In this document: piece after piece, positions 17,463 through 25,302 of the stretch | How positions within the stretch are numbered: the first letter of the stretch is position 1 | Layout of the letters: each line of letters opens with the position of its first letter | Made by a program: the position numbers and the translations under genes | Notes under the pieces: generated by a model | Databases searched by the model: none | What the model was told of the DNA's origin: nothing | The model's input: only the letters and a program-made list of their open reading frames with translations | Source: Oscillospiraceae bacterium | GTDB lineage: Bacteria; Bacillota; Clostridia; Oscillospirales; Ruminococcaceae | Length of the DNA stretch: 64,000 nt | Direction of reading: 5' to 3' | NCBI GenBank assembly: GCA_015067025.1 | Contig: SVNC01000002.1 | Coordinates: 124,001-188,000, forward strand

Positions 17463-18200
17463 ATGTCACAGATTATAGCAGTAACAGCAGGTAAGGGTGG
17501 TACAGGTAAATCTACCACATCCGCAAATGTTGCACGTTCGCTTGCCGCTTTAGGAAAAAGAACACTTTTAGTAGAACTTGACTTTGGTCTTAGATGTCTT
17601 GATATTATGCTTGGTATCAAGGATAAGGTAAAGCATGATATCGGTGAATATCTTGAAGGTAAGATCGATATCCTTACAGCTACAACAAAGGTTGAAACCG
17701 TTGAAAACCTTTATCTTGTGTGTGCTACAAGAAATCCCTTTATTGATATCAACCCTGAAAAGATCATGGCTGTTTGTGAAGAGATGCGTCAGCATTTTGA
17801 TTATATTATTATAGATACTGCAGGTGTAGGTAGCTCAGTATTCAGCGTTATCAAGGCTGCTGAACTTATTCTGATGGTAACGACGCCTGATACTGTATGC
17901 GTGAGAGATGGTGCTATACTTTCTGACTTCCTTTACGTTAAAAACTGTACAAATCAGCGTCTTATAATCAACAAGGTAAGCCAGAACTTCAAAGAAGAGG
18001 AAATCCTTTATGACCTTGATGAAGTTATGGATTCTGTTGGTATTCAGCTTGTAGGTGTTGTACCGGAAGATAATAATATTAAAATCTGTGGTGCGAAGGG
18101 TCTTCCTCTTCCTCCGTCATGTGCAGGCGCGAAGGCGTATATGGCTATTGCGAGCCGTATACTTGGTGAGGATGTTCCTCTTACTATCAATATAAACTAA
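17463..18200 (+). CDS. MinD/ParA-like ATPase lacking a membrane-targeting tail
   Basis: 245 aa. Deviant Walker A KGGTGKST (residues 11-18), VELDFGLRCLDIMLG (switch region; MinD usually has D-x-G-L-R-N-L-D), and YIIIDTAG. These place it in the MinD subgroup of the ParA superfamily. The C-terminus ends LGEDVPLTININ and lacks the basic amphipathic helix that anchors MinD to membranes, and no minC or minE follows. It may act as a cytosolic positioning ATPase or be a MinD relative tied to the elongasome. AAAGGAG ribosome site. The promoter is probably TTTATT-N17-TACAAT at 17373-17401. Confidence 0.75.
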   Translation: MSQIIAVTAGKGGTGKSTTSANVARSLAALGKRTLLVELDFGLRCLDIMLGIKDKVKHDIGEYLEGKIDILTATTKVETVENLYLVCATRNPFIDINPEKIMAVCEEMRQHFDYIIIDTAGVGSSVFSVIKAAELILMVTTPDTVCVRDGAILSDFLYVKNCTNQRLIINKVSQNFKEEEILYDLDEVMDSVGIQLVGVVPEDNNIKICGAKGLPLPPSCAGAKAYMAIASRILGEDVPLTININ

Positions 18201-18253
18201 ATAACAAAGTTTAAAGCATAAATATATGAAATTCGTTTAAAAGAGGTTTAATT

Positions 18254-18652
18254 ATGAATATTGCAATAATTGCGCACGATTCAAAAAAAGAGCTTATGGT
18301 ACAGTTCTGTATAGCTTACTGTGGTATATTAAGTCGACATAATCTTTGCGCTACAGGTACTACAGGAAAGCTTGTTTCAGAAGCTACAGGTCTTCATATC
18401 CAGCGTTATTTAAGTGGTGCTCAGGGTGGCGACCAGCAGATTTCTGCACGTATTTCCTGCAATGAAATCGACGTACTCATATATTTCCGTGACCCTTTAA
18501 ATGCAAAATCTTACGAACCTAATGAGATGAATCTTCTGCGTTTGTGCGATGTACATAATATTCCTCTTGCTACAAACATAGCAACTGCTGAGGCGCTTAT
18601 TCATGCGCTTGAACGTGGTGACCTTGACTGGCGTGAAATTGTCAGAGGTTAA
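18254..18652 (+). CDS. mgsA: Methylglyoxal synthase
   Basis: 132 aa. Converts dihydroxyacetone phosphate to methylglyoxal and phosphate, a bypass relieving sugar-phosphate stress. Conserved elements: IAHDSKK at the N-terminus, [10 protein letters not shown] (phosphate loop), GGDQQI with the catalytic Asp60, and the [15 protein letters not shown] block with [10 protein letters not shown]. Enzyme length is slightly shorter than E. coli MgsA (152). It ends in a strong terminator. mgsA next to a minD/mre cluster is common in Firmicutes. Confidence 0.93.
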   Translation: MNIAIIAHDSKKELMVQFCIAYCGILSRHNLCATGTTGKLVSEATGLHIQRYLSGAQGGDQQISARISCNEIDVLIYFRDPLNAKSYEPNEMNLLRLCDVHNIPLATNIATAEALIHALERGDLDWREIVRG

Positions 18653-18663
18653 TTTTGTAATTT

Positions 18664-18697
18664 ACAGGCGTGCTACGGTACGCCTGTTTCGTTTTTT
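18664..18697 (+). terminator. Intrinsic terminator of mgsA
   Basis: ACAGGCGT / ACGCCTGT, 8-base loop, followed by TTTCGTTTTTT. Confidence 0.9.
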
Positions 18698-18724
18698 ATA
18701 TGTAATGTGAAAGGAAAAAAGAAA

Positions 18725-20005
18725 ATGGAATTAGTAACTAAAAAGCCCCGTGGTACAGAGGATAAACTGCCAAAGGATATATATAAGTGGCACACGGTGG
18801 AACAGGTAGCAAAGCAGATAGCAGAGGTTTATGGCTGTAAGGAAATTCGTACACCTACCTTTGAACACACAGAGCTTTTTCAGCGTGGTGTAGGTGGAAC
18901 TACTGATGTTGTTCAGAAGGAGATGTATACCTTTAACGACAAAAAGGGAAGAAGTATAACATTAAAGCCTGAAGGTACAGCAGGTATGGTTCGTTCTTCG
19001 ATAGAAAACGGACTTTTAAATGATGCTTTACCTTTAAAGACCTATTATTTTACTCGTTGCTTCAGATATGAAGCACCCCAGAGTGGTAGACTTCGTGAGT
19101 TCAACCAGTTTGGGGTAGAAGTACTTGGTGCTTATGCTCCTTCTGCTGATGCAGAGGTTATAGCACTTGCTAACGATGTAATAAAGACACTCGGCATAAA
19201 GAATATTTCTCTGGAAATAAACAGTATCGGTTGTCCTAAGTGCCGTGCGGAATACCACAAGGCTCTTAAGGAATATTATTCCCAGTATAAGGATCAGCTT
19301 TGCAGTACCTGTCTTGAAAGACTTGACAGAAATCCTATGCGTCTTCTTGACTGCAAGAGTGAGATTTGCAGTAGTTTCAAAGATAATGCTCCGACCATTC
19401 TTGATTTTATCTGTGACGAATGTAAAGAACACTTTGAAAGCGTAAAAGCAAGACTTGATGCTCTTAATATCGAATATAAGATCAACCCTCTTATTGTAAG
19501 AGGTCTTGACTACTACACAAATACAGTATTTGAGTTTATATCAAATGAAATAGGTTCACAGGGAGCTGTTTGTGCAGGCGGCAGATATAATGGTCTTGTA
19601 GAAGAAATCGGCGGAAATCCCACTGCAGGACTTGGCTTTGGCATGGGACTTGAAAGAATTATTATGGTTATGGAAAACCAGAAGCTTTCTTTCTTACCCG
19701 AAAAGAAATGCGATCTTTATATCGCTTCTTTTGACGAAGAAACCAATATCTATGCTATGAAGCTTGTAAAACAGCTCAGAGAGTTTGGATTCTGGGCAGA
19801 GTGTGATGTTTCAGGTAGAAGCTTCAAGGCTCAGATGAAATATGCAAATAAAATCGGGGCTACCTACTGTATGGTAGTAGGCGGAGACGAGATAGCAAAC
19901 AAGTCAGCAAAACTCAAGAGAATGTCTGATGGTACTGAAATTCCCGTTATACTTGATGAAAATTTTGCAGAAAGATTAAACACTCTTGTTCTTGATATTA
20001 TTTAA
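18725..20005 (+). CDS. hisS: Histidyl-tRNA synthetase
   Basis: 426 aa from ATG 18725, chosen over an in-frame GTG at 18707 because AAAGGA lies 9 bases upstream of the ATG. Class II synthetase: motif 1 around ELFQRGVGGTTDVVQKEMY, motif 2 (TRCFRYEAPQSGRLREFNQF), HisRS-specific VRGLDYYTNTVFEF and motif 3 GFGMGLERI, then a C-terminal anticodon-binding domain from about residue 330. Charges tRNA-His. No T-box leader is visible; the mgsA terminator sits directly upstream, so hisS relies on read-through or a promoter overlapping it. Confidence 0.95.
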   Translation: MELVTKKPRGTEDKLPKDIYKWHTVEQVAKQIAEVYGCKEIRTPTFEHTELFQRGVGGTTDVVQKEMYTFNDKKGRSITLKPEGTAGMVRSSIENGLLNDALPLKTYYFTRCFRYEAPQSGRLREFNQFGVEVLGAYAPSADAEVIALANDVIKTLGIKNISLEINSIGCPKCRAEYHKALKEYYSQYKDQLCSTCLERLDRNPMRLLDCKSEICSSFKDNAPTILDFICDECKEHFESVKARLDALNIEYKINPLIVRGLDYYTNTVFEFISNEIGSQGAVCAGGRYNGLVEEIGGNPTAGLGFGMGLERIIMVMENQKLSFLPEKKCDLYIASFDEETNIYAMKLVKQLREFGFWAECDVSGRSFKAQMKYANKIGATYCMVVGGDEIANKSAKLKRMSDGTEIPVILDENFAERLNTLVLDII

Positions 20006-20007
20006 CA

Positions 20008-20733
20008 ATGAACAATACGTGGAATCCTTGGCATGGATGCAAGAAATTCAGTGAAGGCTGCAGAAATTGTTATGTGTATAGAAGAGATGTAAAATATGAT
20101 ATTGATAGCTCAGCAGTTGTAAAAAACAAATCCTTTTACGCACCTGCCGAGCGTTATAAATACGGAAATTATAAAATGCTTCCGGACGATGGGATAATCT
20201 ATACCTGCTTTACGTCTGATTTCTTTTTAGAAGAAGCCGACGAATGGAGAAGTGAATGTTGGGAAATGATAAAGCAAAGACAGGACGTTACTTTCTTCTT
20301 TATCACAAAACGCATCCACAGATTTTACGATTGCATTCCTTCTGATTGGGGAAGTGGATATCCTAACGTTCATATAGGATGCACTTGTGAAAATCAAAAA
20401 TCGGCTGACAATCGTCTTCCGATTTTTATAAAAGCCCCTATAATAAATCGAACTATAATTTGTGAACCATTACTTGAAGAGATAAATTTATCAGATTATC
20501 TTGATAATAGGTTGATTCATAGCGTAGTTGTCGGTGGCGAATCAGGCAATGAAGCAAGAATTTGTAATTTTGACTGGGTTATGTCAATAAGAAATCAATG
20601 TGAAAATGCAAACGTTGATTTTACCTTTAAGCAAACAGGTGCGAAGTTTATCAAAGATAATAAGCTTTACAGAATAAAAAGGGAATTTCAACATTCCCAA
20701 GCAAGAAAAGCGAATTTAGATTTAAAATTTTAA
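20008..20733 (+). CDS. DUF5131 family protein (phage Gp37/Gp68-like)
   Basis: 241 aa. The N-terminus TWNPWHGCKKFSEGCRNCYV with paired cysteines is the hallmark of the Gp37/Gp68 (DUF5131) family, often compared to radical-SAM-like proteins because of its CxxxxxxCxxC cysteines; VVGGESGNEAR near residue 176 and FKQTG near 212 are also typical. The biochemical role is not established. It begins 2 bases after the hisS stop with no Shine-Dalgarno seen, so translation probably depends on hisS termination. Often carried by phages, but nothing else here looks phage-derived. Confidence 0.82.
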   Translation: MNNTWNPWHGCKKFSEGCRNCYVYRRDVKYDIDSSAVVKNKSFYAPAERYKYGNYKMLPDDGIIYTCFTSDFFLEEADEWRSECWEMIKQRQDVTFFFITKRIHRFYDCIPSDWGSGYPNVHIGCTCENQKSADNRLPIFIKAPIINRTIICEPLLEEINLSDYLDNRLIHSVVVGGESGNEARICNFDWVMSIRNQCENANVDFTFKQTGAKFIKDNKLYRIKREFQHSQARKANLDLKF

Positions 20734-20746
20734 AAAAATTACAATT

Positions 20747-20778
20747 AACGGCTTTATGTTGACATAAAGCCGTTTTAG
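20747..20778 (+). terminator. Intrinsic terminator after DUF5131 gene, overlapping thrS promoter
   Basis: 12-bp perfect stem AACGGCTTTATG / CATAAAGCCGTT around loop TTGA, followed by TTTAG. The loop and first bases of the 3' arm form the -35 hexamer of the thrS promoter. Confidence 0.8.
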
Positions 20779-20787
20779 TGTTATAAT
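20759..20787 (+). promoter_or_regulatory. Consensus sigma-A promoter of thrS
   Basis: TTGACA, 17-bp spacer, TATAAT: a perfect consensus promoter. Start predicted near 20794, giving a 63-base leader. Confidence 0.85.
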
Positions 20788-20794
20788 AGTAAGG

Positions 20795-20847
20795 TGTACA
20801 AGTGTACATAAATTAAAGACCGCTCTCGTATGGCGGCTTAATGGAGG
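20795..20847 (+). promoter_or_regulatory. thrS leader with tRNA-Thr anticodon-arm-like hairpin before the ribosome site
   Basis: Two hairpins. The first is TGTAC-AAGT-GTACA (20795-20808). The second is a 5-bp stem CCGCT/GGCGG (20820-20824 with 20832-20836, one U-G pair) closing a 7-base loop CUCGUAU. Loop positions equal a tRNA anticodon loop: C32, U33, anticodon CGU, A37, U38. CGU is a threonine anticodon. Flanking TTAA/TTAA extends the stem to 20842, directly against GGAGG (20843-20847). E. coli ThrRS represses its own mRNA through such mimicry; the same here is inference. Confidence 0.55.
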
Positions 20848-20856
20848 AGAAAACCA

Positions 20857-22776
20857 ATGATAAAAATTACACTCAAGGATGGCAGTATCAAGGAAATTGA
20901 AAACTCAAGCTCAGTTTTTGATATTGCAAAAGAAATCAGTCAGGGTCTTGCAAAGGCAGCTTGTGCCGCAAGAATTGACGGCGAAGTCAAGGATTTAAGA
21001 ACAATCATTGATAAGGATTGCACTCTTGAAATTCTTACGTTTGATGACGAAGACGGCAGAAAAGCATTTCGTCACACAGCATCTCACATATTAGCTCAGG
21101 CAGTAAAAAGACTTTACCCTGACGTAAAGCTTGCGATAGGTCCTGCTATTGATAACGGATTTTATTACGATTTTGATAAAGAAACTCCCTTTTTACCTGA
21201 AGATCTTACAAAGATCGAAGCAGAAATGAAGAAGATCGTTAAAGAGGGAATTAAGCTTGAACAGTATACAATGGCTCCTGATGAAGCAATTCAGTATTTA
21301 AAGGATGTTGACGAGCCTTACAAGGTTGAGCTTTGCGAAGAACATGCCGGTAACGGTGAACCTATTTCTTTCTATAAACAGGGTGAATTTACAGACCTTT
21401 GTGCAGGACCTCACCTTATGTCTACATCTTCCGTAAAGGCATTCAAGCTTACAAGCTGTACCGGTGCTTATTGGAGAGGTAGCGAAAAGAATAAGATGCT
21501 TTCCCGTATTTATGCCACAGCATTCCCCAAAAAGGAAGAGCTTGAAGAATATCTTGCAAAGATCGAAGAGGCTAAGAAGCGTGACCACAGAAAGCTTGGC
21601 AAGGAGCTTGAATTATTCACAATTATGGACGAGGGTCCCGGATTTCCGTTCTTCTTACCTAAGGGTATGATCTTAAAGAATACTCTTATCGACTATTGGC
21701 GTCAGATTCACACACGTGATGGATATGTTGAGATTTCTTCACCTATGATGCTGAACAGACAGCTTTGGGAAACATCAGGTCACTGGTATCACTACAAGGA
21801 TAATATGTATACAACCGTTATCGACGATACAGACTTTGCTATCAAGCCTATGAACTGCCCCGGCGGACTTTTAGTATATAAGAGTAAGCCTCGCTCATAC
21901 AGAGAGCTTCCTATCAGAATGGGCGAACTTGGCCTTGTACATCGTCACGAAAAGTCAGGTGCATTACACGGACTTATGCGTGTAAGATGCTTTACTCAGG
22001 ACGATGCTCACATCTTTATGATGCAGGATCAGATCATTGATGAAATCAAGGGTGTTGTAAAGCTTATTGATGAAGTATACACTCTCTTTGGCTTTAAGTA
22101 TCACGTTGAGCTTTCTACACAACCCGAAGACAGTATGGGCAGCAAGGAAGATTGGGACGTTGCAACAGAAGGACTTAAGAACGCACTTGAAGAACTTAAC
22201 CTTCCTTATGTAATTAACGAGGGTGACGGTGCATTCTATGGTCCTAAAATCGACTTCCACCTTGAGGACTCGCTCGGCAGAACATGGCAGTGCGGTACAA
22301 TTCAGCTTGACTTCCAGCTTCCTGTAAGATTTGATATTGATTATACAGGTGCAGATGGCGAAAAGCATAAGCCTATAATGATTCACCGTGTTGTATTCGG
22401 TTCTATCGAAAGATTTATCGGTATTCTTACTGAGCATTTTGCAGGTGCTTTCCCTCTGTGGTTATCACCCGTTCAGGTAGAGCTTATGCCTATTGCTGAC
22501 AGACACAATGAATTTACAGAAAAGGTTGCCAACGAGCTTAAGAAATTTGGTATCAGAGCCGATATAGATAGTAGAAGTGAAAAGATCGGATTCAAAATTC
22601 GTGAAGCTCAGCTTCAGAAGGTTCCTTATATGCTGGTTATCGGTGATAAGGAAGTTGAAACAGGTAACGTTTCTATCCGTTGCCGCAAGAGAGGGGATAT
22701 CGGCACTATGTCGGTTGAAGAATTCTGTGCAATGGTTAAGAAAGAAATTGAAGAAAAAACAATCATTACTGATTAA
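20857..22776 (+). CDS. thrS: Threonyl-tRNA synthetase
   Basis: 639 aa, full length. N-terminal TGS domain (residues 1-61), editing/SAD domain with HTASHILAQAVKRLYP (HxxxH) and the distant CxxxH-like CAGPHL, class II catalytic core with MNCPGG, RMGELGLVHRHEKSGALHGLMRVR (motif 2) and HRVVFGSIERFIGILTEHF (motif 3), and a C-terminal anticodon-binding domain from about residue 540. Charges tRNA-Thr and edits Ser-tRNA-Thr. Strong GGAGGAG ribosome site. The leader carries a tRNA-like hairpin instead of the T-box common in Firmicute thrS genes. Confidence 0.97.
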   Translation: MIKITLKDGSIKEIENSSSVFDIAKEISQGLAKAACAARIDGEVKDLRTIIDKDCTLEILTFDDEDGRKAFRHTASHILAQAVKRLYPDVKLAIGPAIDNGFYYDFDKETPFLPEDLTKIEAEMKKIVKEGIKLEQYTMAPDEAIQYLKDVDEPYKVELCEEHAGNGEPISFYKQGEFTDLCAGPHLMSTSSVKAFKLTSCTGAYWRGSEKNKMLSRIYATAFPKKEELEEYLAKIEEAKKRDHRKLGKELELFTIMDEGPGFPFFLPKGMILKNTLIDYWRQIHTRDGYVEISSPMMLNRQLWETSGHWYHYKDNMYTTVIDDTDFAIKPMNCPGGLLVYKSKPRSYRELPIRMGELGLVHRHEKSGALHGLMRVRCFTQDDAHIFMMQDQIIDEIKGVVKLIDEVYTLFGFKYHVELSTQPEDSMGSKEDWDVATEGLKNALEELNLPYVINEGDGAFYGPKIDFHLEDSLGRTWQCGTIQLDFQLPVRFDIDYTGADGEKHKPIMIHRVVFGSIERFIGILTEHFAGAFPLWLSPVQVELMPIADRHNEFTEKVANELKKFGIRADIDSRSEKIGFKIREAQLQKVPYMLVIGDKEVETGNVSIRCRKRGDIGTMSVEEFCAMVKKEIEEKTIITD

Positions 22777-22802
22777 ATTTCTTCAGGAAAGGAGGGCTAT
22801 AT

Positions 22803-23000
22803 ATGGATCTCACTTCATATATTGCAAATGTTTCTATGAGTATGGCACAGACAAGTCTTATGAATAGTGTTGGTACTGCAATGCTTTCAAAGACTATAAG
22901 TGCTGCCGAAACAGAAGGTGCTAATATGGTTAATATGCTTAATAGTGCTGAATTACCTCCGGCTGGTGCGAAAGGACACTTACTTAATATAAGAGTGTAA
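22803..23000 (+). CDS. YjfB-family putative motility protein
   Basis: 65 aa. The pattern MDLTSYIANVSMSMAQTSLM ... VGTAMLSKTISAAETEGANM ... ending GHLLNIRV matches the small YjfB family, linked to motility regulons in Bacillus and clostridia. Strong ribosome site AAAGGAGGG. It lies 26 bases after thrS and before a terminator, so it may be transcribed from the thrS promoter. Molecular function unknown; it hints that the organism is flagellated. Confidence 0.75.
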   Translation: MDLTSYIANVSMSMAQTSLMNSVGTAMLSKTISAAETEGANMVNMLNSAELPPAGAKGHLLNIRV

Positions 23001-23033
23001 ATAAGCACCGATATTCATAAGAATATCACCTCA

Positions 23034-23077
23034 GGGACTATTCTGACAAAGTTGTCAGAATAGTCCTATATTTTTTA
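23034..23077 (+). terminator. Intrinsic terminator of thrS-yjfB
   Basis: 15-bp complementary arms GGACTATTCTGACAA / TTGTCAGAATAGTCC followed by TATATTTTTT. A second small hairpin, GATATTC-ATAA-GAATATC, precedes it at 23010-23027. Confidence 0.92.
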
Positions 23078-23088
23078 TATCAAATCTA

Positions 23089-23118
23089 TTGACAGTAGGT
23101 GCTTTTTTTGTGTATTAT
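23089..23118 (+). promoter_or_regulatory. Sigma-A promoter of ECF S-component operon
   Basis: TTGACA, 18-bp spacer, TATTAT. The leader is about 30 bases, too short for a riboswitch. Confidence 0.6.
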
Positions 23119-23153
23119 ATATTTATAACTTAAAACAAAAAGGAGTATTTTAT

Positions 23154-23690
23154 ATGTTTTCTTATTTACACATCAAAAATGAACTGGCAAAAAAAATTAT
23201 AATATCTGCTTTAGCCGTTATTTCAGCTATTATCCTTCCTCAGCTTTGCCATGCCGTAGGTATACTTACAGGAACAGGTGCTAAGCTCGGTTCAATTCTT
23301 TTACCGATGCATATTCCTGTAATTCTTGCAGGTTTTTTTGGCGGTGCAATTGTCGGAGGAATGGCAGGCATTCTTAGCCCTGTAATCAGCTTTGTAGTAT
23401 CCGGTATGCCTACAGCTGCTTTACTTCCTTTTATGATTATTGAACTTGCAGTCTATGGGCTTGTATCAGGACTTTTATCAAAGAAGAATTTCAACAGCAT
23501 TTTAAAGGTTGCTATTGTTCTGATTTGTGGCAGAGCAGCAAGATCATTAGCAGTCGTTACCTCTATTTACGCTTTAGGAAACGAGAAACTTGCTATAACA
23601 GCAGCATATATGTTTATCGTTGAAGGAATAATCGGCTCATTAATTCAGCTTATAGTAATTCCATTTGTAATAAGCAGAAAGAAAGCGTAA
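23154..23690 (+). CDS. ECF transporter S component (substrate-binding membrane subunit)
   Basis: 178 aa, about six hydrophobic helices. The segment LPMHIPVILAGFFGGAIVGG and the following GILSPVISFVVSGMPTAALLPFMIIELAVYGLVSGLL are characteristic of vitamin-binding S components of energy-coupling factor transporters. S components bind a vitamin or related micronutrient and share EcfA/A'/T modules encoded elsewhere; none is adjacent. The substrate cannot be read from sequence. Good AAAGGAG ribosome site; overlaps the next gene (TAATG). Confidence 0.8.
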   Translation: MFSYLHIKNELAKKIIISALAVISAIILPQLCHAVGILTGTGAKLGSILLPMHIPVILAGFFGGAIVGGMAGILSPVISFVVSGMPTAALLPFMIIELAVYGLVSGLLSKKNFNSILKVAIVLICGRAARSLAVVTSIYALGNEKLAITAAYMFIVEGIIGSLIQLIVIPFVISRKKA

Positions 23691-24118
23691 TGAACGATTT
23701 AGAAAAAGCAAAGGAAATTCTTGAAAAAGGCAATTATACCTGTGTAATCTGTAGGGGAGATACAGTCTATACATCCGTACAAAGAGGTGTAGCTCCGATT
23801 CTTGATCTTATAGAAAATAAAACTAACGTCTGTGGATTTTCTGTTGCAGATAAAGTTATAGGCAAAGCTGCTGCGATGCTTTTTTCTTTGGCAGGGGTTA
23901 AGGAAATCTTTACTGACGTAATAAGTATTCCTGCAAAGGATTATCTTAAAAAACAGGGAATAACTGTATCTTATAATAAACTTACTGAAAAAATAATAAA
24001 CAGAACAGGCGATGGGCTTTGTCCTATGGAATCGCTTGTTATGAATATAAACGATGAAATAGAAGCCTTTCATGCTATTTCAGAAAAATTAAGGGCGCTC
24101 AGGAAGGAAAAAGAATGA
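23690..24118 (+). CDS. DUF1893 domain protein
   Basis: 142 aa. The pattern LEKGNYTCVICRGDTVYTSVQRGVAPIL ... GFSVADKVIGKAAAML ... DGLCPMESLV fits DUF1893, a cytidine-deaminase-like fold without a proven activity. The conserved Cys in LCPMES and the KAAA helix correspond to the family's conserved sites. It is translationally coupled on both sides (overlaps of 1 and 4 bases), so it works or is at least expressed with the S component and the reductase. Confidence 0.78.
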   Translation: MNDLEKAKEILEKGNYTCVICRGDTVYTSVQRGVAPILDLIENKTNVCGFSVADKVIGKAAAMLFSLAGVKEIFTDVISIPAKDYLKKQGITVSYNKLTEKIINRTGDGLCPMESLVMNINDEIEAFHAISEKLRALRKEKE

Positions 24119-25227
24119 AAAAATTAGGTTTTGGGCTTATGCGTTTACCTCTTTTAGACGGTAATGATCATAAGAGCTTTGATAAAGAACAGATATTCAA
24201 AATGGTTGATAGCTTTATGGAAAAAGGCTTTACATATTTTGATACAGCATATATGTACCACGCAGGTGCAAGCGAAAATATGGTTAAAGAAGCCGTTGTC
24301 GACAGATATCCGAGAGATAGCTTTCAGCTTGCAACAAAACTTCCTACTATGATGTTAAAGGAAGTCGAGGATTCTCCTCGTATTTTTAACGAACAGCTTG
24401 AAAAGTGCGGTGTTAAATACTTCGACTACTATTTATTACATTGCCTGACAAAGGATAATTACGAAATATGCAATAGACTGAGCGTATTCCAGTTCGCACT
24501 TCAGAAAAAAGAAGAAGGCTTTATTAAAAAGCTCGGTTTCTCATATCACGATAATGCAGAATTACTTGATGAAATACTTACTGCGCACCCTGAAATGGAA
24601 TTCGTTCAGCTTCAGATAAACTACCTTGATTGGGAAAATGATTGGGTACAATCCCGCAAGTGCTACGAGGTTGCCGTAAAGCATAATAAGGATGTAATTG
24701 TAATGGAACCTGTAAAGGGTGGTGCTCTTGCAGACGTTCCTAAAAGAGCAGAGGTACTTTTAAAAGAAAAGGAACCCGATATGTCGGTAGCATCCTGGGC
24801 AGTAAGATATGCCGCAAGCCTTGATAAAGTATTTATGGTACTAAGCGGAATGAGCAATATAGATCAGCTTAATGACAATATCGGTTATATGGATAATTTC
24901 AAGCCTCTGACAGAAGATGAAATTGCCCTTTGCTTTAAAGTAGCAGATGTAATCAATTCTACAATTTCTGTTCCTTGTACTGCTTGTAGATATTGTGTAG
25001 ATGATTGTCCTATGACGATTGCTATTCCTGAATATTTTGCACTTCTCAACGCACAGCAGAGAGGTGATGATGATACTGCTATTCAGAAAAAGAAGGAATA
25101 CGATGATCTTATAATAAATCACGGTGCGGCATCATCCTGTATTGGATGTAAGCAGTGTGAAGAGCATTGCCCACAGCATATTGATATTACAAAATTCCTT
25201 GGTATTGTAGCAGAGAAATTTGAATAA
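24115..25227 (+). CDS. Aldo/keto reductase with C-terminal ferredoxin domain
   Basis: 370 aa. N-terminal AKR (beta/alpha)8 barrel, with the tetrad recognisable in FDTAYMYHAG (Asp, Tyr), ATKLP (Lys) and YLLHCL (His). The C-terminal 90 residues hold two 4Fe-4S motifs, CTACRYCVDDCP and CIGCKQCEEHCP. This is the common anaerobe-specific AKR fused to a 2[4Fe-4S] ferredoxin, which probably takes electrons from ferredoxin rather than only NADPH. Overlaps DUF1893 by 4 bases. Substrate unknown. Confidence 0.88.
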   Translation: MKKLGFGLMRLPLLDGNDHKSFDKEQIFKMVDSFMEKGFTYFDTAYMYHAGASENMVKEAVVDRYPRDSFQLATKLPTMMLKEVEDSPRIFNEQLEKCGVKYFDYYLLHCLTKDNYEICNRLSVFQFALQKKEEGFIKKLGFSYHDNAELLDEILTAHPEMEFVQLQINYLDWENDWVQSRKCYEVAVKHNKDVIVMEPVKGGALADVPKRAEVLLKEKEPDMSVASWAVRYAASLDKVFMVLSGMSNIDQLNDNIGYMDNFKPLTEDEIALCFKVADVINSTISVPCTACRYCVDDCPMTIAIPEYFALLNAQQRGDDDTAIQKKKEYDDLIINHGAASSCIGCKQCEEHCPQHIDITKFLGIVAEKFE

Positions 25228-25232
25228 AGATT

Positions 25233-25270
25233 AAAGCAGATTACAGTAAAATGTAATCTGCTTTTTATAT
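25233..25270 (+). terminator. Intrinsic terminator of the ECF-DUF1893-AKR operon
   Basis: 13-bp perfect stem AAAGCAGATTACA / TGTAATCTGCTTT and a T-run. Confidence 0.9.
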
Positions 25271-25302
25271 AAAAACACAAATTGATATTAGTAAATAGTA
25301 TT

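Noticed and set aside
20008-20733. Prophage remnant around the DUF5131 gene
   Set aside because: The flanking genes are housekeeping synthetases and no integrase, capsid or lysis genes are present.
20734-20856. T-box upstream of thrS (and hisS)
   Set aside because: No specifier loop or T-box bulge sequence (NCCA-complementary TGGN within the conserved T-box) is present, and the thrS leader is only about 63 bases.
23004-23015. Second sigma-D-like -10 (CACCGATAT) near yjfB
   Set aside because: It lies downstream of yjfB, lacks the GC of GCCGATAT and any -35 at the right distance, and precedes only a terminator.
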